Part shown: positions 48,351 through 57,876 of the stretch, piece after piece | Layout of the letters: the number at the start of each line of letters is the position of its first letter | Numbering within the stretch: position 1 is the first letter of the stretch | Assembly (NCBI RefSeq): GCF_023330665.1 | Contig: NZ_CP097127.1 | Coordinates: forward strand, 3,224,001-3,288,000 | DNA: 64,000 nucleotides | Reading direction: 5' to 3' | From: Conexibacter sp. S30A1 | GTDB lineage: Bacteria > Actinomycetota > Thermoleophilia > Solirubrobacterales > Solirubrobacteraceae | Position numbers and translations under genes: made by a program | The notes under the pieces: generated by a model | Told to the model about the DNA's origin: nothing | Seen by the model: only the letters and a program-made list of their open reading frames with translations | The model's database searches: none

Positions 48351-49778
48351 ATGACGAGTTTTGCCGAACTGGGACTGTCGCAGCCGACGCTCGAGGCGTT
48401 GGCCGACGTCGGCTACCACGAACCCAGCCCGATCCAGGAGCAGGCGATCCCGCATCTGCTGCAGGGGCTGGACGTGATCGGCCAGGCGCAGACCGGCTCC
48501 GGCAAGACCGCCGCCTTCGGCCTGCCGCTGATCGATTACGTTGATCCCACCGAGCACGAGGTTCAGGCGCTCGTCCTGACCCCGACACGCGAGCTGTGCA
48601 TCCAGGTGACGCAGGCCCTGCGCTCCTACGGCGTGCGCAAGGGTGTGGATGTCGTCGCCGTGTTCGGCGGCGCCCCGATCCGCAGCCAGCAGGCGCAGCT
48701 GCGCGCCGGGGGGCATGTCGTGGTCGGCACGGTCGGTCGCGTCAAGGATCTGATCAGCCGCCATTCGCTGATGCTGCACTCCTGCCGCTTCGTGGTGCTC
48801 GACGAGGCTGACGAGATGCTCGACCTCGGTTTTCTCGAGGATGTCGAGCGCATCATGGCGCTGACTCCGTCGAGCCGTCAGACGGCGCTCTTCTCGGCCA
48901 CGATGCCGCCTGAGATCAGGCGGCTTGCCGACCAATACCTCTACAACCCGGTTGTGGTGCAGGTCAAGGCAGCGACGCTGACCGTCGACACGGTGGCGCA
49001 GTTTGGCCTGCAGGTCGCCTCCAAGGACAAGGTGGCGGCGCTGCTCGAGGTGCTGAGCGCCGAACGCCCGCGCCAGGCGATCGTCTTCTGCCGCACGAAG
49101 ATCCGCTGCGAGCAGCTGTACCGCACACTGCGTGACAACGGCATGAACGTCAAGGCGCTGCACGGCGACATGACGCAAGGGGCGCGCGACGGCGTGATGA
49201 TCGGCTTCAAAGAGGGCCGCACCCCGATCCTCGTGGCAACGGATGTCGCCGCGCGCGGGCTCGATATCTCGGCCGTCTCGCACGTCATCAACTTCGACAT
49301 GCCGAACTCGCCGGATATCTACGTGCACCGCATTGGCCGCACCGGCCGGGTCGGCCGCAGCGGCCGCGCGATCACCTTCTACGAGGCGCGTCAGCAACGC
49401 GACGTGGAGGCGATCGAAGCGCACTCGGGCGTCAGGCTGACTCCCTGGAGCAAGGACGCACAGGGCGACGCGGAGCCCGCCCGCCCGCGCCCCAAGCGCC
49501 ACTCAAAGCCCCATGACGCGGAGCGCGACGGCGGCGAGCCGCAGCTGCGCAAGCTGATCATCGCGGGAGGACGGGCCGAGGGTGTCGAGCCGCGCGATGT
49601 CGTCCGCGCGCTCACGGCCCCCACGCAGCTCGACGGCGAGGCGGTCCGCAACGTCGTCGTGCTCGAGCACTACGCGTTCGCCGAGATCCCAGCCCAGGAC
49701 GCCGACCACGTGCTTCAGGCAGCCAGCGGCGTCGAGCTTCACGGCCGGCCGCTGCGGCTCGAGCTGGTCCGCGCCTGA
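48351..49778 (+). CDS. DEAD-box ATP-dependent RNA helicase
   Basis: 475 residues. Q-motif FAELGLSQPTLEAL, motif I AQTGSGKTAAF, Ia PTRELCIQ, II VLDEADEML, III SAT, and VI HRIGRTGRVGR are all present. After a basic linker, the last 75 residues (QLRKLIIAGGRAEGVEPRDV ... VELHGRPLRLELVRA) form a DbpA-type RNA-binding domain. This points to a CsdA/DbpA-like role in ribosome assembly or RNA turnover. Confidence 0.93.
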   Translation: MTSFAELGLSQPTLEALADVGYHEPSPIQEQAIPHLLQGLDVIGQAQTGSGKTAAFGLPLIDYVDPTEHEVQALVLTPTRELCIQVTQALRSYGVRKGVDVVAVFGGAPIRSQQAQLRAGGHVVVGTVGRVKDLISRHSLMLHSCRFVVLDEADEMLDLGFLEDVERIMALTPSSRQTALFSATMPPEIRRLADQYLYNPVVVQVKAATLTVDTVAQFGLQVASKDKVAALLEVLSAERPRQAIVFCRTKIRCEQLYRTLRDNGMNVKALHGDMTQGARDGVMIGFKEGRTPILVATDVAARGLDISAVSHVINFDMPNSPDIYVHRIGRTGRVGRSGRAITFYEARQQRDVEAIEAHSGVRLTPWSKDAQGDAEPARPRPKRHSKPHDAERDGGEPQLRKLIIAGGRAEGVEPRDVVRALTAPTQLDGEAVRNVVVLEHYAFAEIPAQDADHVLQAASGVELHGRPLRLELVRA

Positions 49779-49836
49779 GCTTCACGCGCCGCCCGCGGCG
49801 GCGTTGGTATTGCGCGTCTGACACCGTGCGCGTTGG

Positions 49837-49865
49837 GCAGTTACAGGCCCGGTCTGTGCAGTTAC
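49837..49865 (+). promoter_or_regulatory. Direct repeat GCAGTTAC x2, possible regulator site
   Basis: Two identical GCAGTTAC octamers (49837-49844, 49858-49865) lie 21 bp apart, two helical turns, upstream of a TATAGG -10-like hexamer at 49899-49904 and the secreted-protein gene at 49989. The arrangement resembles an activator site, but no regulator can be named. Confidence 0.35.
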
Positions 49866-49988
49866 CCGTGCGACCTGTTCGGAATGGGCCGATCCGGGTA
49901 TAGGCAGGACAAAGCCAAGACCGCGACTCCGCACGCCCCGCCGTGTTGGATTCAGTGGAAGTAACTCAAAGACAACTGGAGGCGTTAT

Positions 49989-50801
49989 ATGCGCAAACCA
50001 AGCTCCCTGCTGCGCGGCCGAACGAGCCGGCTGCACCGGCCGTCCCCGGCGATGATGGTGGCACTGGCCGCCCTGTTCCTGTCACTCGGTGGTGCAAGCT
50101 ATGCGGCAGTGGTGCTGCCCGCGCACAGCGTCGGCTCAGCCCAGCTGAGGACGTTTGCCGTGACAAACCCGAAGCTCGCCAACGAGTCGGTTGGCTATCG
50201 CAAGATCATGCCGGGCGCGGTCGGCGTCGTACGCGTCGACAAGAACCAGGTGCAGCTGCGTGTCAATGGCACGTGCATGGCTGCCAACCAGGCGATGACC
50301 TCGGTCAACATCGAGGGTGGCGTGACCTGCGGGTCCACCTCGCCGAGCGAGTTTGACACCGGTGTGGCGACCGCCAAGCCGTTCACGACGACGGCGGCCA
50401 CGATCGCGAGCATGTCGCTGGCCGGAGGGACCGAGTACATGGTGCAGGCCGCCCCATACATCACGGTGACCGGCAACAACGACGTGGCGGCGCAGACCAT
50501 CAACGTGAGCTGCACGCTGGCCTCCGGCACCGCCACGACGGCGACCGAGACCCGCATGGTCAGCATCTACCTGCCGGTCGGCCAGGCGACGGCCTCCGCG
50601 TCGATCCCGCTGACGGTGATCCAGCCTGAGAGCCCGAACAGCAGCACCGCCTCGGTGACCTGCATGGACGCCACCACCGGTGGCATCACCGGCGCGGGCG
50701 TGCTCAACGCCTCGGCCACGGTCTACGCGACGACGCTGGCGCCGCCGACGACGGCGACAACGACGACGACGACCACGACGGCTGCTTCAGTCCGGCCGTA
50801 A
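49989..50801 (+). CDS. Secreted protein with Thermoleophilia-type N-terminus
   Basis: 270 residues. The N-terminus (RLHRPSPAMMVALAALFLSL, then GGASYAA) is a signal/anchor found on many Solirubrobacterales exported proteins. The mature part is beta-rich with three cysteines (NGTCMA, VTCGST, VSCTLA, VTCMDA region) and ends in a low-complexity Thr tail encoded by ACG/ACN repeats. TGGAGG precedes the ATG. Function unknown; a surface or structural role is possible. Confidence 0.75.
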   Translation: MRKPSSLLRGRTSRLHRPSPAMMVALAALFLSLGGASYAAVVLPAHSVGSAQLRTFAVTNPKLANESVGYRKIMPGAVGVVRVDKNQVQLRVNGTCMAANQAMTSVNIEGGVTCGSTSPSEFDTGVATAKPFTTTAATIASMSLAGGTEYMVQAAPYITVTGNNDVAAQTINVSCTLASGTATTATETRMVSIYLPVGQATASASIPLTVIQPESPNSSTASVTCMDATTGGITGAGVLNASATVYATTLAPPTTATTTTTTTTAASVRP

Positions 50802-50942
50802 CGTGGAGGGTTCCGCCGCGCCCGCATTGATGGGCGCGGCGGAACCGGTCGCACAGCGGCCCGTCGGTCCGACACCCGTGCTCTGAAGCCTCGGGTTTGG
50901 ATGGGCGGGCCGTTTTGTCTTCCGAACAGCTACGGTCAGAGC

Positions 50943-51401
50943 ATGAGCACAGCAAAGCTGCACACCAACCACGGCACGATCACGCTCGAGTTCTTCGACG
51001 CTGATGCCCCCGAGACCGTCGCGAACTTCCGCAAGCTCTCAACGGACGGCTTCTACGACGGCCTGAGCTTTCACCGCGTCATCCCGGACTTCATGATTCA
51101 GGGTGGCTGCCCGCTGGGCACCGGCACGGGCGGGCCCGGTTACACGTTCGCCGACGAGTTCAACGACCACAAGGTCGTGCGCGGGGCGATCGCCATGGCC
51201 AACGCGGGCCCGAACACCAACGGCTCGCAGTTCTTCATCGTGACGACCGCATCGGCCCCGTGGCTCGATGGCAAGCACACGGTGTTTGGGCAGGTGACCG
51301 AGGGCATGGATGCGGTGGACGCGATCGAGGGGCTGCCGACCGACGGCCGTGACCGGCCCAAGGAGCCCGCTGTGATCGAGTCGGTCGAGCTCGGCGACTG
51401 A
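50943..51401 (+). CDS. Cyclophilin-type peptidyl-prolyl cis-trans isomerase
   Basis: 152 residues, cytoplasmic (no signal). Cyclophilin core: [35 protein letters not shown] with the catalytic arginine, [19 protein letters not shown], and [12 protein letters not shown]. Catalyses proline isomerisation during folding. ATG 50943 gives the family's normal N-terminus. Followed after 15 bases by the aldehyde dehydrogenase. Confidence 0.95.
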   Translation: MSTAKLHTNHGTITLEFFDADAPETVANFRKLSTDGFYDGLSFHRVIPDFMIQGGCPLGTGTGGPGYTFADEFNDHKVVRGAIAMANAGPNTNGSQFFIVTTASAPWLDGKHTVFGQVTEGMDAVDAIEGLPTDGRDRPKEPAVIESVELGD

Positions 51402-51416
51402 CGGGCCGCTCGCGCA

Positions 51417-52922
51417 GTGGGCACGATCGCCGTCGCCAACCCGGCAACCGGCGCGACGCTCGCCGAGGTGCCGCTGATGGACGCCGCGCAGGTGGCGGAG
51501 CTTCACAGCCGTGCGCGCGCGGCCCAGCCCGCATGGCAGGAGCTGGGCTTCGCAGCCCGTGCGGCGGTCATGTGGCGGGCGCAGCGCTGGCTGCTTGAGA
51601 ACACGCAGCGGGTGATCGACACGGTCGTGGCCGAGACCGGCAAAACCTACGAGGACGCGCAGCTCACCGACTTCGGCTACAGCGTGCAGGCACTCGGCTT
51701 CTGGGCCGCTCACAGCGAGCGCTACCTGGCAGACGAGCGCTCCCACTACTGGGGCAACCCGGTCCTGGCGGGCAAGCGGCTCGTGCTGCGCCGTGTGCCG
51801 CTGGGTGTGGTGGGCGTGATTGGGCCCTGGAACTTCCCGCTTGTCAACGGCTTTGGCGACTGCATCCCGGCGCTGATGGCCGGCAACGCCGTGATCCTCA
51901 AGCCCAGCGAGGTGACGCCGCTATCAGCGCTGCTGATGGCGGAGATGCTGTCCGCCTGCGGCATGCCGGACGGCGTCTTCCAGGTCGCCACGGGCGACGC
52001 TCAGACGGGCGTGGCCCTGGTCGCGCGCGTTGATTGCGTGATGTTCACGGGGTCCACGCGCACCGGCCGGGCGGTGGCGGTCGCGGCCGCCGAGCGGCTC
52101 ATCCCCTGTCACCTCGAGCTCGGCGGCAACGACGCGATGATCGTCTGCGCCGACGCCGACATCGAGAAGGCGGCCAACGCCGCCGCCTACTACGCGATGA
52201 ACAATTCGGGGCAGGTGTGCATCTCGGTCGAGCGTGTCTACGTCGAGGCGCCGGTCTATGACGAGTTCGTACGCCGGGTAGTTGAGAAGGTCCGCGCCCT
52301 GCGCCAGGGCCCGCCCGCCGGCCCCGGCAGCGTCGAGCTCGGCGCGATCACCTTCCCGCCGCAGTTCGAGACGATCGACGCGCACGTGCGCGACGCGCTC
52401 GAGCGCGGTGCGCGGGCGCTCGTGGGCGGCCATGGCCGCGGCTCCGGGGACGGCCGCTTCTATGAGCCGACGGTGCTGGTCGACGTTGACCACACGATGC
52501 TGACGATGCGCGAGGAGACCTTCGGCCCGGTGCTGCCGATCATGCGCGTCGCCGATATCGACGAGGCGGTCAGGCTCGCCAACGACTCCGATTACGGCCT
52601 GCAGGCCAGCGTGTTCACGCGCGATGCGCCGCGCGGCGAGCGGCTCGCCCGCCGGCTTGAGGTCGGCGCGGTGTGTGTGAACGCGGCCCAGATAAACTAC
52701 TTCGCGCTGAACCTGCCGATGGGCGGCTGGAAGCGCTCGGGCCTGGGCACCCGCCACGGCGCCGAGGGCATCCGCAAGTACTGCCACACCCAGTCGATCC
52801 TGGTGAGCGGCTTCGGCCTGCGCCGGGAGCTCTTCATGTTCCCCTACAGCGCGCGCGTCACACGACTCCTGGCCCGGCTGCAGCGCACGGTTTACGGGCG
52901 GCGCGCCCGGCTGCGGGGCTGA
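51417..52922 (+). CDS. Aldehyde dehydrogenase (NAD(P)-dependent)
   Basis: 501 residues. ALDH motifs: GPWNFPLVNGFGDCIPALMA, CHLELGGNDAMIV with the general-base Glu, NNSGQVCISVERVYV with the catalytic cysteine, and EETFGPVLPIMRV. Closest in feel to succinate-semialdehyde/benzaldehyde dehydrogenases; substrate not certain. GTG start. The C-terminus carries about 40 extra residues (MFPYSARVTRLLARLQ...) beyond the usual end, which could be an amphipathic membrane-binding helix. Confidence 0.9.
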   Translation: MGTIAVANPATGATLAEVPLMDAAQVAELHSRARAAQPAWQELGFAARAAVMWRAQRWLLENTQRVIDTVVAETGKTYEDAQLTDFGYSVQALGFWAAHSERYLADERSHYWGNPVLAGKRLVLRRVPLGVVGVIGPWNFPLVNGFGDCIPALMAGNAVILKPSEVTPLSALLMAEMLSACGMPDGVFQVATGDAQTGVALVARVDCVMFTGSTRTGRAVAVAAAERLIPCHLELGGNDAMIVCADADIEKAANAAAYYAMNNSGQVCISVERVYVEAPVYDEFVRRVVEKVRALRQGPPAGPGSVELGAITFPPQFETIDAHVRDALERGARALVGGHGRGSGDGRFYEPTVLVDVDHTMLTMREETFGPVLPIMRVADIDEAVRLANDSDYGLQASVFTRDAPRGERLARRLEVGAVCVNAAQINYFALNLPMGGWKRSGLGTRHGAEGIRKYCHTQSILVSGFGLRRELFMFPYSARVTRLLARLQRTVYGRRARLRG

Positions 52923-52955
52923 GCCGGCACCCAGGTCCGCCAGCGGCCGGTGGCG

Positions 52956-53255
52956 TCAGAGCGCCGGGATCGGGCCGTGGGCGCCGACGATGCGGTCAAA
53001 GCGCCAGCCCCGCAGCTGCTCGCGACTGCCCGCGAGACCCACCACGACCGCGCCGGTGCGCTGCTCGATCGCGGCCAAGAGCCTGGCGAGCCGTTCGCTG
53101 AGTGCGCCCGACCGAGGGCTGCCGTCCGCTTGAGCTGTCTCGAGCGAGCCGTCCTCGACCAGCACGGTCACGCGATCCGGGTGGCGCAGGGCGATCTCGT
53201 CGATCAGCTGCTCGTCGGAGTCGGCCTGCTCGACGATGGCGAGAATGTCACTCAT
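52956..53255 (-). CDS. Hypothetical protein (99 aa)
   Basis: Small soluble protein beginning MSDILAIVEQADSDEQLIDE, with a strand-like HPDRVTVLVEDG and a later GAVVVGLAGSREQL. The ATG is preceded by GAGAG. It lies between two plus-strand genes in its own small interval, and no other frame there looks better. The alternating strand/helix pattern resembles a fragment of a Usp/Rossmann-type fold, but I do not recognise the family. Confidence 0.55.
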   Translation of the reverse strand: MSDILAIVEQADSDEQLIDEIALRHPDRVTVLVEDGSLETAQADGSPRSGALSERLARLLAAIEQRTGAVVVGLAGSREQLRGWRFDRIVGAHGPIPAL

Positions 53256-53341
53256 GTCTCTCAGCTTCGGTCGCGTCAGTTAAAGCCAGATCAAGGTTTG
53301 TTAGGAATCGCATCGCACCTTGCTCTATACCCTGATCAGCC

Positions 53342-54220
53342 GTGCCCGAACTGCCCGAGGTAGAAATCACCGCGAGGCTGATCGGCGCCACCCTGGCCGG
53401 AGCCGTGATCGAGTCGGCTACCGCCCCCGGGATCAACGCCGTGAAGAGCTTCGACCCGCCGCTCACCGTGCTCGCCGGCGCTGAGGTGCTGGCGATTCGC
53501 CGCCGCGGCAAGCTGTTTTTGATCGATCTGCACGCCGGCGGTCCTGCTGGACCGCCGGCTGACCTGACGCTGGTGGTGCACCTCATGTCGGCGGGGCGCC
53601 TGCAGCTCTTCGACCGCCCCGCCGCGCCCCGCGACCGCAGCTCCCGGGTGCTCTTGCGCCTGGCCGACGGGCGTGAGCTGCGCCTGCGCGAGTTCGGGAC
53701 AAGGCAGCAGGCCTGGGTCAAGCTGATCCGCAACAGCGAGCTCGGTCGCGATGAGACGCTTCAGGCGCTCGGCCCGGAGGCGTGGCCGGACACGCTCGAG
53801 CCGGAGGCGCTGCGCGCGGCGTTGCGGGAGCCGCGCCCGGTGCATGCGGCGCTGCGTGACCAGCACGTGATCGCCGGCATCGGCCGCTCGTGGGTTGACG
53901 AGATCCTGCACGCCGCGCGGCTCTCACCCTTCAAGCGCGGCAGCGATCTGACGCTCGAGGAGGCCGCGCTGCTGGCCGATGCGATCCATGAGTGCCTGGG
54001 CCGGGCGGTCGCCCACTACGAGCGGGAGCTCGCGCTGCCGCTGCCCGACAAGCTGCCGATGCCGCTGGCCGTGCACCGGCGCAACGGCGAGCCCTGCCCG
54101 CGCTGCGCGACGACGATCGAGGCCGTCTTCTACGAGGAGCACGTGATGTGTTACTGCCCGACCTGCCAGACCGGCGGCAGGGTGCTCAAGGACCGCAGGC
54201 TCAGCCGGCTTTTGAAGTAG
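53342..54220 (+). CDS. Formamidopyrimidine/endonuclease VIII-type DNA glycosylase
   Basis: 292 residues. Begins PELPEVEITARLI: the proline after Met is the catalytic nucleophile and Glu3 the acid. The beta-hairpin lysine is in RRRGKLFLI, the intercalation loop is near LVVHLMSAGRL, the helix-two-turn-helix is at HVIAGIGRSWVDEILHAA, and the zinc finger is C-x2-C (PCPRCATT) with YCPTCQTGGR. Removes oxidised bases such as 8-oxoguanine. The GTG start is fixed by the need for Pro2. Confidence 0.92.
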   Translation: MPELPEVEITARLIGATLAGAVIESATAPGINAVKSFDPPLTVLAGAEVLAIRRRGKLFLIDLHAGGPAGPPADLTLVVHLMSAGRLQLFDRPAAPRDRSSRVLLRLADGRELRLREFGTRQQAWVKLIRNSELGRDETLQALGPEAWPDTLEPEALRAALREPRPVHAALRDQHVIAGIGRSWVDEILHAARLSPFKRGSDLTLEEAALLADAIHECLGRAVAHYERELALPLPDKLPMPLAVHRRNGEPCPRCATTIEAVFYEEHVMCYCPTCQTGGRVLKDRRLSRLLK

Positions 54221-54274
54221 TCATGGCGTGCGCGACCCGTGGAGAGGACGTTCGACCCCAAACGTGATGCCCGA

Positions 54275-54610
54275 TCAACAGCCAAGCGCATAGCGGGCGG
54301 CGATGCACACCTGTGACATCGTGCTGTCACTGACCGAGCCGACGAACTCGCTGAGCGACGCCTGCGTCACGGTGTGAAGGCCGTCGCAGTTGACCACCGA
54401 CGGCTGGTCAAGGCCGATCGTGTCGTCCAGTGCGACCTCCGCTGCGAGCCCGCGGACGGACGTGGTGATCTCGGCAACGGTCACGAGCAGCCGGACATCC
54501 AGCACCGCGGTCCGGGTGAGCACGAGCACAGGACGCCGCTTGGCGCCGACCTCGGCGAGCCAGACCTCGCCGCGCTTCAGGGCGTGCCCCAGGATTCGGC
54601 TTGGACCCAA
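54275..54610 (-). CDS. MazF/PemK-like endoribonuclease toxin
   Basis: 111 residues with KRGEVWLAEVGAKRRPVLVLTR, the MazF N-terminal strand and RPVLVLS-type motif, followed by VTVAEITTSVRGLAAEVAL and VNCDGLHTV. MazF toxins cut mRNA. The frame offers a TTG at 54610, 34 bases inside the upstream antitoxin gene; no ATG/GTG lies closer to KRGEVW. Paired with the antitoxin just upstream. Confidence 0.8.
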   Translation of the reverse strand: MGPSRILGHALKRGEVWLAEVGAKRRPVLVLTRTAVLDVRLLVTVAEITTSVRGLAAEVALDDTIGLDQPSVVNCDGLHTVTQASLSEFVGSVSDSTMSQVCIAARYALGC

Positions 54611-54786
54611 CCGCTGTCGGGCCGTTCGGGTGCTCGCAGGTACGCGTCACGATCGGCTTGTGCCATCGCCGTCCGTACGGCGTCAGCCACTCCCTTGCGT
54701 GCTGCTGCTGAGATGTTGATGCCCAACCCCTGCGCCTGGAGGGCTAGCTCGCTGTCCAAGGTAAAGGTCGTCCGGGTCGGTGCCAT
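54577..54786 (-). CDS. MazE/CcdA-like antitoxin
   Basis: 69 residues, beginning APTRTTFTLDSELALQAQGL and continuing NISAAARKGVADAVR. The short N-terminal strand followed by helices is the ribbon-helix-helix layout of CcdA/VapB-type antitoxins. It precedes and overlaps the MazF-like toxin gene, the standard antitoxin-toxin order. It should bind and neutralise the toxin and repress their shared promoter. Confidence 0.75.
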   Translation of the reverse strand: MAPTRTTFTLDSELALQAQGLGINISAAARKGVADAVRTAMAQADRDAYLRAPERPDSGWVQAESWGTP

Positions 54787-54924
54787 ACCCTGATGCTAGC
54801 TACTTGTGTCGCGGTAGATGATGCCTGCCGGGAGCATCGTGGTTGGCGCTGCTGTGGGCCGGCGAGGCCGGAGCCGCTCCCGTGAACCGCACCGCTGCCT
54901 GCTGGCGTTGCCTGCCTCGCTGCT

Positions 54925-55791
54925 TCAGCCGAACCTGCCGGCGATGTAATCGGCCGTGCGCTGATCGCCGGGGCTCGTGAAGATCGTCTTGGTTGTGTCG
55001 TATTCGACGAGCACGCCGCTGCGCGAGCCGTTCTCCACGTTCAGGCTGAAGAAGGCGGTGCGGTCAGCCACGCGCGCCGCCTGCTGCATGTTGTGGGTGA
55101 CGATCACCTGCGTGTAGTCGCGCCTGAGCTCGTGCATCAGCTCCTCGACCGAGGCGGTGGCGATCGGGTCAAGCGCCGAGCACGGCTCGTCGAGCAGCAG
55201 GACGTCCGGCTCAATCGCCAGCGCGCGTGCGATGCACAGGCGCTGCTGCTGACCGCCAGAGAGTCCCAGAGCGCTCTGCTTGAGGCGATCCTTGACCTCG
55301 TCCCAGAGCGCGGCGCCGCGCAGCGCGTTCTCGACCCGCTCCTCGAGATCGGCGCGCAGGCCGAGTATGCGGGGCGCCCAGGCGATGTTCTCGTAGATCG
55401 ACTTCGGGAACGGGTTGGGGCGCTGGAACACCATGCCGATGCGCCGGCGCACCTCGACGGGGTCGATGTTGCGCTCGTAGATGCTGCGGTCGTGGTAGAG
55501 GACCTCGCCGGAGAGTCTGAAACCGGGGATCGCATCGTTCATGCGATTGAGGGTTCGCAGCATCGTGCTCTTGCCACAGCCCGACGGGCCGATGATCGCG
55601 GTGATCACGTTCTTGTGAATCCGCATGTTGATGCCGCCGACCGCGAGCGCCTGGCCGTAATGGACATCGACGCCGCGCAGCTCATAGACGACCTCGGTGC
55701 TGCCGGTGGCCACCGCGCTCTCGCCTGCGACCTCCACGTTCAGCAGCGAGCGCTCCTGTTCGGCGGTCTTCTCGGGGGGGCTGAGGCTCAT
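54925..55791 (-). CDS. pstB: Phosphate ABC transporter ATP-binding protein
   Basis: 288 residues. Walker [20 protein letters not shown], PstB-specific [19 protein letters not shown], signature [18 protein letters not shown], Walker [14 protein letters not shown] and H-loop [13 protein letters not shown]. Hydrolyses ATP for phosphate uptake. ATG 55791 has GGAGA upstream. It is the last gene of pstCAB; no phoU follows. Confidence 0.96.
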   Translation of the reverse strand: MSLSPPEKTAEQERSLLNVEVAGESAVATGSTEVVYELRGVDVHYGQALAVGGINMRIHKNVITAIIGPSGCGKSTMLRTLNRMNDAIPGFRLSGEVLYHDRSIYERNIDPVEVRRRIGMVFQRPNPFPKSIYENIAWAPRILGLRADLEERVENALRGAALWDEVKDRLKQSALGLSGGQQQRLCIARALAIEPDVLLLDEPCSALDPIATASVEELMHELRRDYTQVIVTHNMQQAARVADRTAFFSLNVENGSRSGVLVEYDTTKTIFTSPGDQRTADYIAGRFG

Positions 55792-55822
55792 CTGCGCAGG
55801 TCTCCTTGTCGATTGGGTGCGA

Positions 55823-56725
55823 TCATCGGCCGGCCAGCTTCCGCCGCTGCCTTGCGAGCATCGCACGAGCGGAGAGGTTGCCCACCAGGATGAGCGCGAT
55901 CAGCACCAGCGCGGCACCCCACGCGCGGGCGTGATCGCTGGGGAATCCAGACTCCGAGTAGCGGTAGATGTCGATCGGGATGTTCGGGATCGCGGTCCCG
56001 AATATGTTCAGGGTGGTGGTGTTGCCAAAGACCGAGTCGCACAGAAGCAGCGGCGCGGTCTCGCCGAAGGCGCGGGCGATGGCCAGGATCGCGCCGGTGA
56101 GGATGCCGCCGAGCGCCGAGGGCAGAACGATGCCGAGGATCATGCGCCAGCGCCTGACGCCGAGGGCGTGCGCGGCGTTGCGCAGGTCGCCTGGAACCAA
56201 GAGCAGCATCTCCTGGGTCGTACGCGCCATGAGCGGCAGCATGATGATCGCCAGCGCGATCGACGCCGCAAAGCCGGTCTGGCTGTGGGAGACCACGAGC
56301 AGGCCGAAGATGAAGACGCCGATCACGATCGTCGGCGTGCCGTTGAGCAGGTCGAGCACGAGCCTGATGGGCGGCGCCGTGCGCGGCGTCGCAAACTCGG
56401 TGAGGTAGAGCGCGATCAGGATGCCCAGCGGCAGCGCCATCGCGGTGCCGACGGCGACGATCAGCGCGCTGCCCACGATCGCGTTGGCGATCCCGCCGCC
56501 CACGGCCCCGAGGCCCACCGCAGGGTTCTGCGTGAGAAACGGGATCGAGAGCGCGCTTGCGCCCTTGATGAGGACCGAGCCGACGACGATCGCGAGCACT
56601 GCAACCGCAAGGCCGGCGGCTGCGGTTGCGCTCAGGCGCATGAGCCTGTCGGTCAAGCGTCGGCGCCGCAGGTTGCGGTCCTCGGCGCCAAGCAGCGTTG
56701 TCGAAGAGCCGGTTGCCGTGCTCAC
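55823..56725 (-). CDS. pstA: Phosphate ABC transporter permease PstA
   Basis: 300 residues, six helices. Binding-protein-dependent permease features: [39 protein letters not shown] and the EAA-like loop [20 protein letters not shown], then [14 protein letters not shown]. Forms the membrane channel with PstC. The GTG start overlaps the pstC stop (GTGA). Confidence 0.95.
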   Translation of the reverse strand: MSTATGSSTTLLGAEDRNLRRRRLTDRLMRLSATAAAGLAVAVLAIVVGSVLIKGASALSIPFLTQNPAVGLGAVGGGIANAIVGSALIVAVGTAMALPLGILIALYLTEFATPRTAPPIRLVLDLLNGTPTIVIGVFIFGLLVVSHSQTGFAASIALAIIMLPLMARTTQEMLLLVPGDLRNAAHALGVRRWRMILGIVLPSALGGILTGAILAIARAFGETAPLLLCDSVFGNTTTLNIFGTAIPNIPIDIYRYSESGFPSDHARAWGAALVLIALILVGNLSARAMLARQRRKLAGR

Positions 56726-57717
56726 AGCGCGAGCCCCCTGCGCTTCTGGAAGCGGCGGGTGATGAGCTGTGCGGCGAGGTTTGCGATCAGCTCCATCACC
56801 AGCAGCACAAGCGCGCAGTAAAAGAGCGACGCCGTCTGCAGCCGGCTGACGGTGCCGATGAACTGCTCGGCGATCCGGCTTGCGAGCGTGTCGCCGTTCT
56901 GAAAGAGGCTTGCGGTGATCGTCGAGCCGGTACCGATCACCTGGGTGACCGCGATCGCCTCGCCCAGTGCGCGGCTGAGGCCGAGGATCGTGGCGGCGCC
57001 GATGCCGGCGCGCGAGGAGTCGAGCACCACGCCGCGGATCATCTCCCAGCGCGTCATGCCCAGTGCAAGCGCGCCGTCCTTGAGATCCTGTGGCACGGTC
57101 AAAAACAGGTCGCGGCAGACGGCGGCGATGATCGGCAGGACCATGATCGCCAGCACGACACCTGCGGTGAAGACGCCCAGGCCGGTCGGGTTCGGCGCAC
57201 CGAAGATCGGGATCCAGCCCAGCGCCGCGTGCAGCGCCGGTTCGATCGTCGTGCGCAAAAAGGGTGCCAGGACGATGATCCCCCACAGGCCGAGAATCAC
57301 GCTTGGAACTGCCGCGAGCAGCTCGACCAGCGGGCCGATCACCGCACCCACGCGCCCGTGTGCGAGCACGGCCAGGTACACGGCGATCGCGACCCCCAGC
57401 GGCACCGCGATGACCAGTGCGATCACCGAGGTCACGACGGTTCCATAGATCAGCACGGCGGCGCCGTAGACGTTCGCGTTCACCGCGCCGGCTGAGAGCG
57501 TCGGGTTCCAGGTCGAGTGCCACAGGAAGCCCAGTCCGAACGCCGAGATCGAGAGGCTCGAGCCGTTCACCACCTGCTCGACCAGCAGCACCAGCACCGC
57601 GATCGTCGCGAGCGCTGCACCACTGGTGAGCACGGTCAGCAGCCGGTCGCCGAAGCGCCCGCCGGCCCGGCCGGTGGGTGAAAGTGAGGTGCTCGAGGCG
57701 GTGCCCTGGATGCTCAT
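56722..57717 (-). CDS. pstC: Phosphate ABC transporter permease PstC
   Basis: 331 residues, six helices: YGTVVTSVIALVIAVPLGVA, LLAAVPSVILGLWGIIVLAP, the loop ALGMTRWEMIRGVVLDSSRAG and LSRALGEAIAVTQVIG. First gene of the minus-strand pstCAB operon, divergent from pstS with a 159-base shared promoter region. Confidence 0.95.
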   Translation of the reverse strand: MSIQGTASSTSLSPTGRAGGRFGDRLLTVLTSGAALATIAVLVLLVEQVVNGSSLSISAFGLGFLWHSTWNPTLSAGAVNANVYGAAVLIYGTVVTSVIALVIAVPLGVAIAVYLAVLAHGRVGAVIGPLVELLAAVPSVILGLWGIIVLAPFLRTTIEPALHAALGWIPIFGAPNPTGLGVFTAGVVLAIMVLPIIAAVCRDLFLTVPQDLKDGALALGMTRWEMIRGVVLDSSRAGIGAATILGLSRALGEAIAVTQVIGTGSTITASLFQNGDTLASRIAEQFIGTVSRLQTASLFYCALVLLVMELIANLAAQLITRRFQKRRGLAL

Positions 57718-57742
57718 GCGGGCGGATCATAAACAGCCCTGT

Positions 57743-57777
57743 GTTCACATCTGGGGAGTGGGCCGTAAGCGTTCACA
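57743..57777. promoter_or_regulatory. Possible Pho-box half-sites between pstC and pstS
   Basis: GTTCACA occurs twice (57743-57749 and 57771-57777), 28 bp apart, in the divergent pst promoter region. Actinobacterial PhoP boxes are built from GTTCACC-type direct repeats at 11-bp spacing; the spacing here does not fit exactly, so this is only a candidate. Confidence 0.35.
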
Positions 57778-57876
57778 AGATAGAAACAGCATGCTCACCG
57801 GTTGGTCACGCGCAGCCTGGAGTTAGGCGCGACGCTGTGGCGCGTACCCGTATCAACCAGGAGGAAGCTCGTAACT

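Noticed and set aside
50740-50795. ACG/ACN tandem run as a CRISPR or satellite
   Set aside because: It is codon-level low complexity inside the Thr-rich tail of the secreted protein, without spacers.
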